Assembly: GCA_963556195.1 (NCBI GenBank)
Contig: OY744517.1
Location: forward strand, 145,567,882 to 145,631,881
Direction: 5' to 3'
DNA from: Sepiola atlantica
Lineage: Eukaryota; Mollusca; Cephalopoda; Sepiida; Sepiolidae
Length of the DNA: 64,000 nucleotides
Position numbers and translations under genes: made by a program. Each line of letters opens with the position of its first letter. The stretch's first letter is position 1. This document shows, in pieces, positions 22,161 to 31,565 of the stretch. Below the pieces are notes generated by a model that saw only the letters and a program-made list of their open reading frames with translations, was not told the origin of the DNA and searched no databases.

Positions 22161-22601
22161 AATAAAAATATGTTTTTTTTTTGTAATATTAATATTAAAA
22201 TACAATCATTCACAATATTTTGGAATTCCGAAAAGAATCTTGATATCACGTAATATTTTTGAAAAATGTGACGTGGAATCGGTTACAGGCAGACTATAGT
22301 GGCTTCATTATAGTAAATTCTCAATATCGACAATAATAAACGACTTTTCATAATTGGTACAGTGTGTGCTTAATAGAAAATAGGCCATCAAAATCATTTG
22401 AGGACACTTTACCCTGTTGTAAATGAGAAATAAACAGTTTCAATTATATTAATAACATAATTGGCACAAACATACATCTGAAGTTTAGCCGTTACGTCAT
22501 AGTTTTGTATCGTATAGCCCAGGAGGTGACTCTAAGTCATCCAAGTTATTGAGGCATGCAATTATTTATCTAACATTTTGTATACTAGTTCTCATTGTTT
22601 T

Positions 22602-23205
22602 TGGTCCCCCGATTTATAAAATCGGGGGACCTATGTTTTGAGGCATTTCCGTCCGTCCGTCCGTCCGTCCGTCCGTCCGTCCGTCCGTCTGTCTGTCCGT
22701 CCGTCCGGATTTTTCTCCTCAACCATCCATCGAATTTCTCTGAAATTTTGCATGAAGTTGTAACTTTGGTCAGGTTAGAAAGTGACATTCTCCGATTTTT
22801 GAAAAAATATCTGGCTAGCCCACAGGGGGTCAAAAGACCTCGAAATGGCAAAAAAATTACATTTTTTGCCCCATAACTTTTCATCCATCCATTCAATTTC
22901 TCTGAAACTTGGCCAAAATGTGGAGGCAATTGTTCCTAATAGAAAATAATTATCGCTGACCTTGAAAAAATCTGGTTCGCGCCCCCAGGGGATCAAAAGC
23001 CCACCAAAATGGCAAAAAATGACCCTTTTCTCCCATAACGTTTGATCCATCCATTCAATTTTTCTGAAACTTGGCCAAAATGTAGAGGCAATTGTTCCGG
23101 ATATAAAATGAGCATTGTTGACCTCAGAAAAATTCTGGTTCGCGCTCCCAGGGGATCAAAGGGGGGGTCAAAAATGCCCCAAATTGCGACGCATGCGCGG
23201 CTTGT
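22602..23205 (-). mobile_element. (GTCC)n-containing dispersed element C, copy 1
   Basis: Begins with a perfect hairpin GGTCCCCCGATTT/AAATCGGGGGACC (22,602-22,632), then (GTCC)n, then three internally related blocks of about 150 bp, each with CCATCCATTCAATTTCTCTG followed by AAACTTGG. The minus-strand frames over it (repeated EIEWMDEKLWGKK-like strings and a TDGRTDG run) come from this internal repetition and look non-coding. A second copy lies at 23,419-24,000. Confidence 0.75.
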
Positions 23206-23218
23206 TGTTTTAATATCT

Positions 23219-23415
23219 TTTATACGGCTATAATCACGCTGGCAAACCGGTTCCTGTAAGATCAATGAAGTTAAGCGACGTTGAGTTTGGCCAGCACTAA
23301 ATCTAACAAAAATCTCTTCAAATAACACCACAAATCAATTGTGTAGAAAACATGTACAGTTTCAGCATTAAATAACCCAACGATAGTTGAGATGCCGTAA
23401 AAACTCAGTCTCTTT
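23219..23415 (+). mobile_element. 5S-headed SINE with I-like LINE tail
   Basis: The head (23,221-23,300) follows 5S rRNA from its start through the A box: TACGGCTATAATCACGCTGG, then ACCGGTTCCTGTAAGATCA, GAAGTTAAGCGACGTTGAG and TTGGCCAGCAC. After a short body comes the tail TTCAGCATTAAATAACCC and GTTGAGATGCCGTAAAA (23,360-23,400), the same as the I-like LINE tail at 10.44 kb. It sits between the two copies of element C. Confidence 0.7.
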
Positions 23416-23418
23416 ATT

Positions 23419-24000
23419 GGTCCCCCGATTTATAAAATCTGGAGACACATGTTTTGAGGCATGTCCGTCCGTCCGTCCGTCCGTCCGGATTTTTCTCCTC
23501 AACCATCCATTGAATTTCTCTGAAATTTTGCATGAAGTTGTAACTTTGGTCAGGTTAGAAAGTGACATTCTCCGATTTTTGAAAAAATTCTGGTTAGCCC
23601 CCCAGGGGGTCAAAAGGCCCGGAAATGGCAAAAAATAACATTTTTTGCCCCGTAACTTTTCATCCTCCCATTCAATTTCTCTGAAACTTGGCCAAAATGT
23701 GGAGGCAATTGTTCCTAATAGAAAATAAGTATCGCTGACCTTGGAAAAAATCTGGTTCGTGCCCCCAGGGGGTAAAAGCCCACCAAAATGGCAAAAAATG
23801 ACCCTTTTCTCCCATAACGTTTGATCCATCCATTCAATTTTTCTGAAACTTGGTCAAAATGTAGAGGCAATTGTTCCGGATATAAAATGAGCATACTTGA
23901 CCTCAGAAAAATGCCCCAAATTGCCCAAATTTATTGCATTTTACACTCGCCACATCGAGTCACATACAGAGGGGGACCATGCACGCGCGGCTTGTTTATT
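23419..24000 (-). mobile_element. (GTCC)n-containing dispersed element C, copy 2
   Basis: Direct repeat of 22,602-23,205 with a shorter (GTCC)n run and a decayed right side of the terminal hairpin; it lacks the last C-rich block. Offset between the copies is about 815 bp. Confidence 0.75.
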
Positions 24001-24030
24001 ATATAAATTCTTCCATTTTCGTCTTCTTTT

Positions 24031-24033
<3 letters not shown>

Positions 24034-24087
<54 letters not shown>
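24034..24087. repeat. (ATC)n microsatellite
   Basis: About 18 trinucleotide repeats. The poly-His and poly-Ser frames here are artefacts of it. Confidence 0.95.
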
Positions 24088-24089
<2 letters not shown>

Positions 24090-24174
24090 TCACTTGCGCT
24101 AGTGTCATGGATCTTCTTGACTCTCTGACACCATCTCATTATATCCTTCATCACATTAGGTAGGTCTTCATAGG

Positions 24175-24520
24175 TTCAGTGTGTGTCCTTTGCCAGTTGC
24201 CAACCCCCAAACTATATATCCCCGACCCACCCGACTAGCAGCAAAATCCCATCCCTTTACTATAGAGGCCACTAGATGCCAGAAGATTTTCTACGCCGAT
24301 AGTTTCTTTCCTCGGGCTGTTGCCTTTGGAATTTCCTCCTTGCTCCCCGTTTTCTCAAACGTACCAACAGATGCAAAAATTTAAATGCAATGTGAACGAA
24401 CATCTTGCTGTCTAGCTCCCCACCCAGATTACCCCTATGAATCTGACCCCTATTATAGTAGCCCCTTATATTTCAGTGGCTATATGCCTTGTTTGGGGTG
24501 AATAAAAGAAAAAAAAAAAG
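24175..24520 (+). mobile_element. Jockey/CR1-like LINE C-terminus and 3' end
   Basis: The frame at 24,181-24,384 contains PRPTRLAAKSHPFTIEATRCQ, FYADSFFPRAVAF, the last part of the same ORF seen at 51.6-52.13 kb. The 3' UTRs also agree (AGTGGCTATATGCCTTG...GGGGTGAATAAA here; AGTGGCAATGTGCCTTC...GGGGTAAATAAG at 52.28 kb). Tail is A-rich. Confidence 0.8.
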
Positions 24521-24539
24521 AAGTTCTGTGCGGTTTCTC

Positions 24540-24930
24540 CACTGAACTACATCAATGTTTTTGGCATCCACAAAATAATATCGCTGACGATTTCATCCTT
24601 AGCTCTACAACAGTTACAAGCAAATCAGGTTCTTTGCTCTTTGGTCAAGGCTGAGATCTGAGGAAGGTGTTTGTAGAATTGCTCCCTTGCACGGTGCTGT
24701 TTCCAGGAGATGTTAAAAGCAGCTCTTAACATTCTTGTGTACACACTATCAAGTTTATGTTCTAATCGTTTGGTGAAAGTCCAGGTGCTATTTCCGTACA
24801 TGAAGACTGATGTAACGATGCCTTCAAAGAAGTCATGATTCTTCTTGGTAGGTAGATTTGACTTCTAGATTGCTTTCACCTTTTCCAGTCCAGCCAAGGC
24901 TTTGCTGATTTGCAAAACATCCGAAAAAAA
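24540..24930 (-). mobile_element. RTE-like LINE RT fragment
   Basis: Minus strand encodes, across frameshifts, GIVTSVFMYGNSTWTFTKRL, YTRMLRAAFNISWKQHRARE and AKDEIVSDIILWMPKT, the thumb/C-terminal segment of an RTE-type reverse transcriptase. Both ends are truncated. Confidence 0.75.
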
Positions 24931-24990
24931 AAATTATTTATATAAACAAACAAAAATATGCTTCTTCCGGTGGAATATTTTTGCTAGTAA

Positions 24991-25038
24991 ATCTATTTTG
25001 CATTCAAAGCATTGTATTGCTTTGAATGCAAAATAGAT
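24991..25038. other. Perfect 21-bp stem hairpin
   Basis: ATCTATTTTGCATTCAAAGC(A) at 24,991-25,011 is exactly complementary to 25,018-25,038, with a six-base loop. Too short for a usual pre-miRNA and with no extension of the stem. Confidence 0.8.
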
Positions 25039-25179
25039 GTACATAAAATTAAGAAAATGAAACAAATTCTCATGTGTAGAATTTTTTATATATATAAAAA
25101 CATAATTAACATTTATCCAACAACAACAACAACAATAATAGCTCATCAATAAAATGTTCTTTTTATAAACATTATGCAA

Positions 25180-25600
25180 ATGTCAGAAAGTTTCGTTGGA
25201 TGTTCTGCTGGCTTGGCAGGCCGAGAGCAGGCTCAAGGGATTTCCCCAAATAGTAGCAACAGAGAGACGCTCGTAAAGCGAAGTCAATTCGCGATAGTTT
25301 ATGGTGTGGTGCATCATTGATAGACCAAGGCTGTTGAGGAAGTCTCACTTGGCAGGGCGTATCGCTCCACTCGTCTCCACGCGAGCGGTTCTCTGCTGAT
25401 TTTGCTACATGTTCAGGGTTTGTTGCCGATTCTGTTACTGATGAGGGTGCAAAAGTGTCGACACAAGTCACAGCTTATGTTAGCCACTTGCCGTTTGCAA
25501 AGGGAAACACCATCAGGCAATCGGGCCGCTTGCCATCCCCATGTCAGGGCAAACTCGTCCGAGCATTCAGCAGATGTTCGCTGATTATTTAAAAAATTCT
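25180..25600. other. Unassigned island of higher GC
   Basis: Balanced base composition unlike its neighbours, with a 99-codon minus-strand frame and a 60-codon plus-strand frame. No domain or repeat partner recognised. Confidence 0.3.
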
Positions 25601-25689
25601 TTAGAATAAAATTGATGAAGTACCAAGTTTTCAGATTATAACATGAAGTGGTCGTTTATTCTTCTTTGTCTAGTAGATAAACTTTGTCA

Positions 25690-26060
25690 TAGAGAATATT
25701 ATTAAGGCAAAAAAGCCATTCGAGGATAAGGATTGATTGTCAGTTGAATGATGAAGATTATCATGAGAAGATTGAAAATGATGAATGGAATGAAAAAAGT
25801 TTGTTTACTTAGGATTTATGATAATTATTTGTTGACATTGGATGTGAAAAAAATCACCTTGTAGTTTGTAGGGAAGTAGTCTCGTGATAATGTGCTCCAT
25901 AGACGGATATTTCTTGGAAAGAAACTCTACGGAAATGCTGCTTTATGCTCATCACACGGAGGAAGAAGGGAAAGTTTGTTTCAGTTGTGGTTGAAGACAA
26001 GTTCTTATGAATGTCTTACAAGGAGGAACAAAAGATAGGAGCTCAGTCGAGTTTGCTTGT
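25690..26060 (-). mobile_element. Jockey/CR1-like LINE 3' end
   Basis: Aligns with 8.4-8.75 kb and 47.6-48.0 kb, sharing CATTCGAGGATAAGGATTG (25,719-25,737), TAGTTTGTAGGGAAGTAGTC and GGAGCTCAGTCGAG. Only the last part of the ORF and the 3' UTR remain. Confidence 0.75.
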
Positions 26061-26635
26061 TTTACTGCATATCAACCTGTTGATCTGTTTCATATCAAAA
26101 CACGATATTGTAAACAAATCAATGAACACAAACTGCTATTTTTACCCAATCGGCAGAAATTAGGGGTTCATACCTTTCCCAAAAGTGTTGATGTATAAAT
26201 AGGTCTCATAAATTTAACTGTTTTTTAATTTAATAGATATTGTCTGTAACGACTGGACCACTTGCGGTCTACATTTTCATATAAACGATTTGTTTTTCTT
26301 TTCTTTCGTTTTCTGATTTCTCATTTGATCCATTTTTTTCTCACACTCGGCTCGCCACTCTGACTCCAGAATTTATTTATTTCTCAAGCCGCCAACGAAC
26401 AGATCTTCTTCTTTTTTAATCAAAGTAGTTGATGAGAAATAATAAGATTTAAAATATCTGAACTTGAACTAAACTAATTGCAAATAAATGAGAATAGAAA
26501 TATTATATGAGTTGCTTCATTGGATTTTATTGTTTAAACTGGTTAAGAAAAATCAATGTTTCCCAGAAATGATAACTTTAAACTTGAAAGTTCGGGTCAG
26601 TTTTTTATCACATATTTCTTTTGTTTCAATGTTCT

Positions 26636-26638
<3 letters not shown>
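26061..26638. other. No gene seen
   Basis: AT-rich, unassigned. Confidence 0.5.

Positions 26639-26701
<63 letters not shown>
26639..26701. repeat. (TA)n microsatellite
   Basis: About 62 bp of TA. Confidence 0.95.
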
Positions 26702-26707
<6 letters not shown>

Positions 26708-26710
26708 TTT

Positions 26711-26933
26711 GTTTAAAAACTAGGTTACATATTTCAGAGACGTACCATGGTTTCATTGACATGGATTGACCTTTTTCGATTTAAAAGGACGAACTCCATT
26801 CTTCGATTTGTTTTCATTTCATGAGTCGCTGATGAGTTGAATGAAATCTAAGGGCCTTTATAAACAGAAAAAGGTCAATCCATGTCAATGAAACCATGGT
26901 ACGTCTCTGAAATATGTAACATATAGTTTTTAA
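26711..26933. mobile_element. Foldback element with 55-bp perfect arms
   Basis: Left arm 26,711-26,777 and right arm 26,867-26,933 are inverted copies. Fifty-five consecutive bases pair perfectly (from GAAAAAGGTCAATCCATGTC inwards to GAAATATGTAAC), followed by a small indel. The 89-bp centre has its own weak ATTTCAT/ATGAAAT stem. It directly follows a (TA)n tract. No transposase. Confidence 0.85.
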
Positions 26934-27009
26934 ATCAATGATTTGTATTTCAGCTCTCACATTTTTGCTGTTGAGCACTTTATTGATTTATTTTCAACAT
27001 ACCCCGATG

Positions 27010-27047
<38 letters not shown>

Positions 27048-27050
27048 AAG
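27010..27050. repeat. (TA)n microsatellite
   Basis: Interrupted once by G. Confidence 0.9.
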
Positions 27051-27660
27051 TTAGGTATGTGTATATTTTTACATATTTGTATGTACTGCATTCGCTCTAA
27101 AGCTAATTAACCGATCATTATGAATTTTGGAAAACATCTGATAGGTGGAAATTGTCAGAATGTGGGTTATATTTAGTTTGATTTAGTCTTATGCAAACGG
27201 AGTAAAAAGGAGATGGAGAGAAGCTCTTCGTAAAAATTCAGATACGCCCGAGTTTTGTGAAGTTTTAACAATAGGTATTAATAAATATTCTCTACATTTC
27301 AGTCTCTTTGGACTATTTTGAATGTTTTTAGGGGAATAATATGAGAACAGCCTCCCATTTGAAAATTCAAATATTTCAGATTTTCATTGAATTTTATCCA
27401 TAGTCATTAGACACCAATTAAGCAAGATTTCATGAATATAAATTTCATCTTAAGATAGCTTAAGTTCAATGCTTAAATTGTGGACATTTTCTAGAATCAA
27501 AATCACGTAATGGCTTTTAATCAAAATTGGAATAAGGATTCTAGATAATAAGGTTTAGCATCATTATATCTTGATTTTAATCTTCGTAAGGGTACATAAA
27601 AGTGGGGCAAAACTATTCTTTTCATGGAATTCATTTTACCCGTCCTGGGACGGGTGTTCT

Positions 27661-27665
<5 letters not shown>
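27051..27665 (+). mobile_element. Dispersed element D, copy 1
   Basis: About 610 bp between a (TA)n tract and a (CA)n tract, ending CCCGTCCTGGGACGGGTGTTC. An inverted, shorter copy lies at 54,390-54,860: shared landmarks are GATCATTATGAATTTTGG near the start and TTCGTAAGGGTACATAAAAG near the end. No coding capacity seen. Confidence 0.7.

Positions 27666-27699
<34 letters not shown>
27663..27699. repeat. (CA)n microsatellite
   Basis: About 18 CA repeats. Confidence 0.95.
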
Positions 27700-27700
<1 letters not shown>

Positions 27701-28216
27701 TAATCAGTGTGACAAGTAATCCAGACAGTAATTGTTGGCGTTGAATGCTCTACCGACCAAGCTATAAAATCTGCTACTTATAGCAAGAGAAATTATATCG
27801 TGTTTAAATGGAGCTATTCATTTATGTACATTTTGACGATTCTGATAACCGAAAGTACTCAATTCTTTTTACAGAAGAGTATTGCTTTTTAAGCTGAGTG
27901 AAAATTTCTTTTATTTCTGTCACCAGAGTTATATACCCAAAGGTGGGGGGGGGGGGTGGCGGCGTATATATATAAAATATACTTATTCACAGACACATGT
28001 TCCATCGTCTCTACGACTGGTCAGTGTGGCTAGACGGGACGATATTGATGTAGCATTATGGAGTAGGGAAAATAAAATTAGTCACAAAGATAACTATTCA
28101 AATGCGACAGTGATGATAAAAATAACAACTGTGAGTACAAAATAAAATAATAAATTCTGGGGAAATATTTGGTATAGATTACACAATATTTGCAAATTAA
28201 GGTCAGGAACAATCTT

Positions 28217-28221
<5 letters not shown>
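27700..28221. other. No gene seen
   Basis: Unassigned; contains a G run at 27,943-27,954. Confidence 0.5.
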
Positions 28222-28270
<49 letters not shown>

Positions 28271-29175
28271 GGTTTAATGCATCTTTTACATACTGGCATG
28301 TGTTGAACGGCTTTTAGAAATTGACTTCCAAACAAACCTATCTCTGGCCATGTCGTTATTCTTCTTTCTCTCAAGTCCATCCCTATAATTTTCTCCCACG
28401 TTTTCTTTGGCCTTCCCCTCTGGGCTGACACTGCTACTTCAATTGTTCTACATATACTAACCCAAGGACGCTCACCCATTCTTTTAACATGGTCTCCTAT
28501 TCTGCACACATATCCTTATCCATCCATCCATCTATCCATTCATCCATTCTTCCATCCATCAATCCATTCATCCATTCTTCCATCCATCCATCCATCCATA
28601 TTATATAACGTCCACCGACGTCGTTGGGGAGTCATGCAAATATTTTATCTGTCATAACTTTTCAGTTGGCATGATAGAATCTGGTGGAGCCCATACCATC
28701 TCCAGGCCACATACAGTACTTGGTATACCCAAATGGCCACCCATTTAGTACTGGCCAGACTCAACATCTCCCGATACTGTCTAGATTTAATCTTCCTTTG
28801 AGGTTATTTGATGTAACCTGCAATGACTCACATTACACATCCATCGTATGATTCTTATATCATTTCTCTCCATCCAACGCATTTCCTCAACCCTCACTGG
28901 CCAGGTTTAATTTCCATACATCATCATACTGCGTACATATACCTGATAGAGTCTTCCCTTTGTCGATAGTGGTAACGCTCTGCTGGTTAATAATTGAAAA
29001 TAATCCCATAACTTACTCCATCCACTCCTAATTCTTGCTATCACACAAACACTTGCTCCCCCTGTGCTCCAATGGTATCACCAAGGTGACAAAATTCCTG
29101 AACAACCTCAAATACTTTATCATCCACATATATTTTCTTCACATCTGAGTTCTCATCCGTCTCCTTTGTCTTTGT
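28222..29175 (-). mobile_element. LINE RT C-terminus with (GAT)n tail, split by a SINE
   Basis: Upstream part (29,175-28,785, minus strand) encodes VDDKVFEVVQEFCHLGDTIG, ARIRSGWS-like sequence and STKGRLYQVYVRS..MYG with several frameshifts; this is the RT thumb region with the FCYLGDTI signature. Downstream part (28,508-28,271) is one open frame: [20 protein letters not shown], then GRPKKTWEKIIGMDLRER. The two parts are adjacent in intact elements, so 28,509-28,784 is a later insertion. The 3' end is a (GAT)n run (28,222-28,270), which gives the poly-Met end of the frame. Confidence 0.8.
28509..28784 (-). mobile_element. 5S-derived SINE with (GGAT)n tail, nested in LINE
   Basis: On the minus strand the 5S-like part (28,772-28,700) reads GTTGAGTCTGGCCAGTACT, AAATGGGTGGCCATTTGGG, TATACCAAGTACTGTATG, that is the 5S A-box to C-box region and 3' end. 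A short unrelated body follows, and the 3' end is a (TGGA)n run (about 28,600-28,512). Its position inside the LINE frame sets its limits to within some ten bases. The exact 5' junction is ambiguous because GATGTTGAGT fits both elements. Confidence 0.7.
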
Positions 29176-29639
29176 TGAATAGAATAATAAAATGTAATTA
29201 TAATTAAGAAGCAGACGCCATTAAATTAACAGAAATGAAAGAGATGATTGGTGGAGAATACTTGAGAAGAACTAGAAAATTCTTAGGAACCAAATTTTTA
29301 GTAATATCCTTAGTAAGATATTCGGGACCTTTCATAAGCTAGATAAAATTACTCAGACACCTGGACCAATAAAAATAGGAAACTACTGACCGTGCCCAAT
29401 GCATTGCACCCGAATGATGTTACTGATCATAAAAAGGAGAGACGGGGAAGAAAACTGTGTAGATGATACAATAAAATAATTTTAAAAATACAAAACCCAA
29501 AATGCAGAAAGACTGATTACCACTGCAAAAAACAGTGTAATAATAAACAATACAAAAAAAGAACAAAAAAAACAACATGTGAAACTGAAAACAAAAAGGC
29601 AGGAAAAAAAAATTAGAAAGAGAAGCTGTTACATGCACG
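29176..29639. other. No gene seen
   Basis: A-rich sequence, unassigned. Confidence 0.4.
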
Positions 29640-30535
29640 ATTTATAAGACTGGCCAAAGAAAAGATGCACTAAAAGACATCGACTTGGCTACAAAAACGA
29701 CACTTGAACAGAGAAACAGAATTGTTGCTGACAAACACCAAGATAAAAAAAATCCAGGACAAACAGTAAATGTAGGTTTTGTTGAAGAAAGACGAAACGG
29801 TAAATCACATCATAAACGAATGCAGCAAACTAGCATGAAACAAATACAAAAACAGACACGACTGCGTGAGGGAAGCAGTACACTAGGAACTACGTAAACG
29901 TCTGCACTTTAAACATCCAGACAAATGGAACATATGCAAACCGAAAACAATCATAAAATCTTCTGGAAAATTGAAGTAAAAACAGACAAATACACCCAAG
30001 CAAGAAGACCGGGCATGATAATTGTCAACAAGTAGCAAAAATCCGCCAAATCATAGATTTCACCTTCCTAGCAGTTCACAGGGTGAAGAGCAAGGGCAGA
30101 AAAATAAGCAAATACATGAAAGTTGCCAGCTCGCTGAAATGACTATGGAATATGAAGAAAGTTACTCATTCATTCATTTCGTATGAATCAGATGATTCTA
30201 TTGTTGGCATTGGTTTCCCCGATATTTTTCTAAAGACAGCGGGTATTTACAGGAGGAACCATGTGAAGGTTGTCAACATCCCAAGTGAAAGTGTTTCTGT
30301 GGAACGAACTGGGTTCGAACGTGGCACACTCAGGTTGTCAGTCCGTGTCGTTAATCACTTAGCTAACGTCACCTCCCACGATATTAACTGTCATATCAAT
30401 AATTGTAGGAGGGCTAGGAACAATTCTAAAACAAACTGTAATCAAAGGAAGGATTGTCACCTACAACGCACGGCACTGATGAAGACAGCTAAAATATTAA
30501 GGAAAATCCTTGAGTGCGGAAATAAACCCACATAA
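29640..30535 (+). mobile_element. LINE C-terminal region, split by a SINE
   Basis: Pieces in order: DETVNHIINECSKLA (29,795-29,835), RKRLHFKHPDKWNICKPKTII (29,890-29,955), QTDKYTQARRPGMIIVNK (about 29,980-30,030), ISKYMKVASSLK.LWNMK (30,105-30,155), then after an insertion LQRTALMKTAKILRKILECG (30,465-30,525). This is the same family as 14.5-17.7 kb. In the usual protein the last two pieces are only about 35 residues apart; here about 310 bp separate them. Confidence 0.8.
30160..30465 (-). mobile_element. tRNA-like SINE inside the LINE
   Basis: Minus strand has an A-box-like GTTAGCTAAGTGATTAA (30,367-30,351) and a B-box-like CCACGTTCGAACCC (30,324-30,311) at tRNA-like spacing. The plus-strand LINE frame happens to stay open through it (ORF 30,152-30,535). 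Body and tail are not clearly bounded. Confidence 0.6.
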
Positions 30536-31080
30536 TCAGGTAAAGCCGATGAACAATGCATTAGTTGAAATAGAGATAAAACAAACAACATAGAAATAAC
30601 ATTGCACGAATCCAATGAACTGTACAGGCCAGAAATCTTGTATTATTTCAACCCCCAAACATATACACACCTATATGTGGCAGCAGGAGCCAGCCTGGCC
30701 TGGTACAGCATTAAATGACCGTGAAGGGTCAAGGAGGATGGAAAGGCCGAGGAGGAAGATCACCATTTAAACCTCCACTGGAATGACACGAAGAGTACTT
30801 GGAACCTGAGAAGGATTAGTGTCACTCAAATTGCATAGAAAGTCAACGTTCGCTATCAGTGAGAAGTCAACAGTAAACGGTTGTTGTGATAACGCAAAGT
30901 GATTTGCAACGATTATCAAAAGCGGGTATGGTACAGTAATTCTGGGGAGACTTGGCATCACCCAGATTCCAGGGAACACTACTTATTATTACCAGTGAAC
31001 AATCCCTGATAATGACTCGCATGAAAACTTCTGGTGAGTAAATAATAATAAATCACGATAGTGTTAAAACGGGTATATTA
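30536..31080. other. Possible LINE 3' UTR and unassigned sequence
   Basis: A partial SINE-tail-like string (CAGCATTAAATGACC at 30,707) occurs, without the GATATGCCGTAA half. Confidence 0.35.
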
Positions 31081-31290
31081 TAAAATAAGAATTGATCTAT
31101 TAGTATACTAAGGCTGAGTTAATCAACGTTTGTTTCCCTAAGGCTTTTTCTTATATATTTAAATCACACATAATACATGTTAAAATATTCCTTGGGTTGG
31201 GGATTGAGTTATGTTTGAAAACAATCCATTTTAATTGTTCTAATTAGCCGTAATTTGCAAAATTTCACCAAATTACTGTCTATTACCCCT
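31081..31290 (+). repeat. Dispersed repeat E, copy 1
   Basis: Shares GAGTTAATCAACGTTTG..TCCCTAAGG and GGATTGAGTTATGTTTGAAAA with 37,430-37,590 and 40,065-40,195, all in the same orientation. Confidence 0.65.
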
Positions 31291-31340
31291 TCCCCCTCTC
31301 TCTCTTTCTCTCTCTCTCTCCCTCTCTCTCTCTCCCTCTG
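31291..31340. repeat. (CT)n microsatellite
   Basis: Pyrimidine-rich tract. Confidence 0.9.
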
Positions 31341-31451
31341 TTTATTATCGCTTAAAGATAATAAAACTAACTATAAAATCGAAGATTGGAATGGTCCATT
31401 ATAAATAATAGGGAATATCAACACAGGTATTATTACTATTTAATCCATAGG

Positions 31452-31513
31452 TAGAGAGAAAAGAGAGAAAGAGATATATATATAGAGAGAGAGATAGAGA
31501 GAGAGACAGAGAC

Positions 31514-31545
<32 letters not shown>

Positions 31546-31565
31546 TCGGAGAGAGAGAGAGAGTG
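31452..31565. repeat. (GA)n-rich tract
   Basis: GA/GACA repeats about 110 bp after the (CT)n tract; the two could pair with each other. Confidence 0.9.

Noticed and set aside
22570..22640. Helitron 3' end (hairpin followed by CTAG)
   Set aside because: Element C copy 1 has CTAG after the hairpin, but copy 2 does not, and no Rep/helicase is present.
23897..24163. Poly-Ser and poly-His ORFs
   Set aside because: Translations of the (ATC)n microsatellite.
25437..25475. CTGATGAG with GTGC AAAA GTGTC stem as a hammerhead
   Set aside because: GAAA is replaced by GACA, and no stem III or I is apparent.
26820..26850. CTGATGAG...GAAAT as a second hammerhead
   Set aside because: No stem II between the two strands, no CGAAAC context and no cleavage triplet with a stem I partner.
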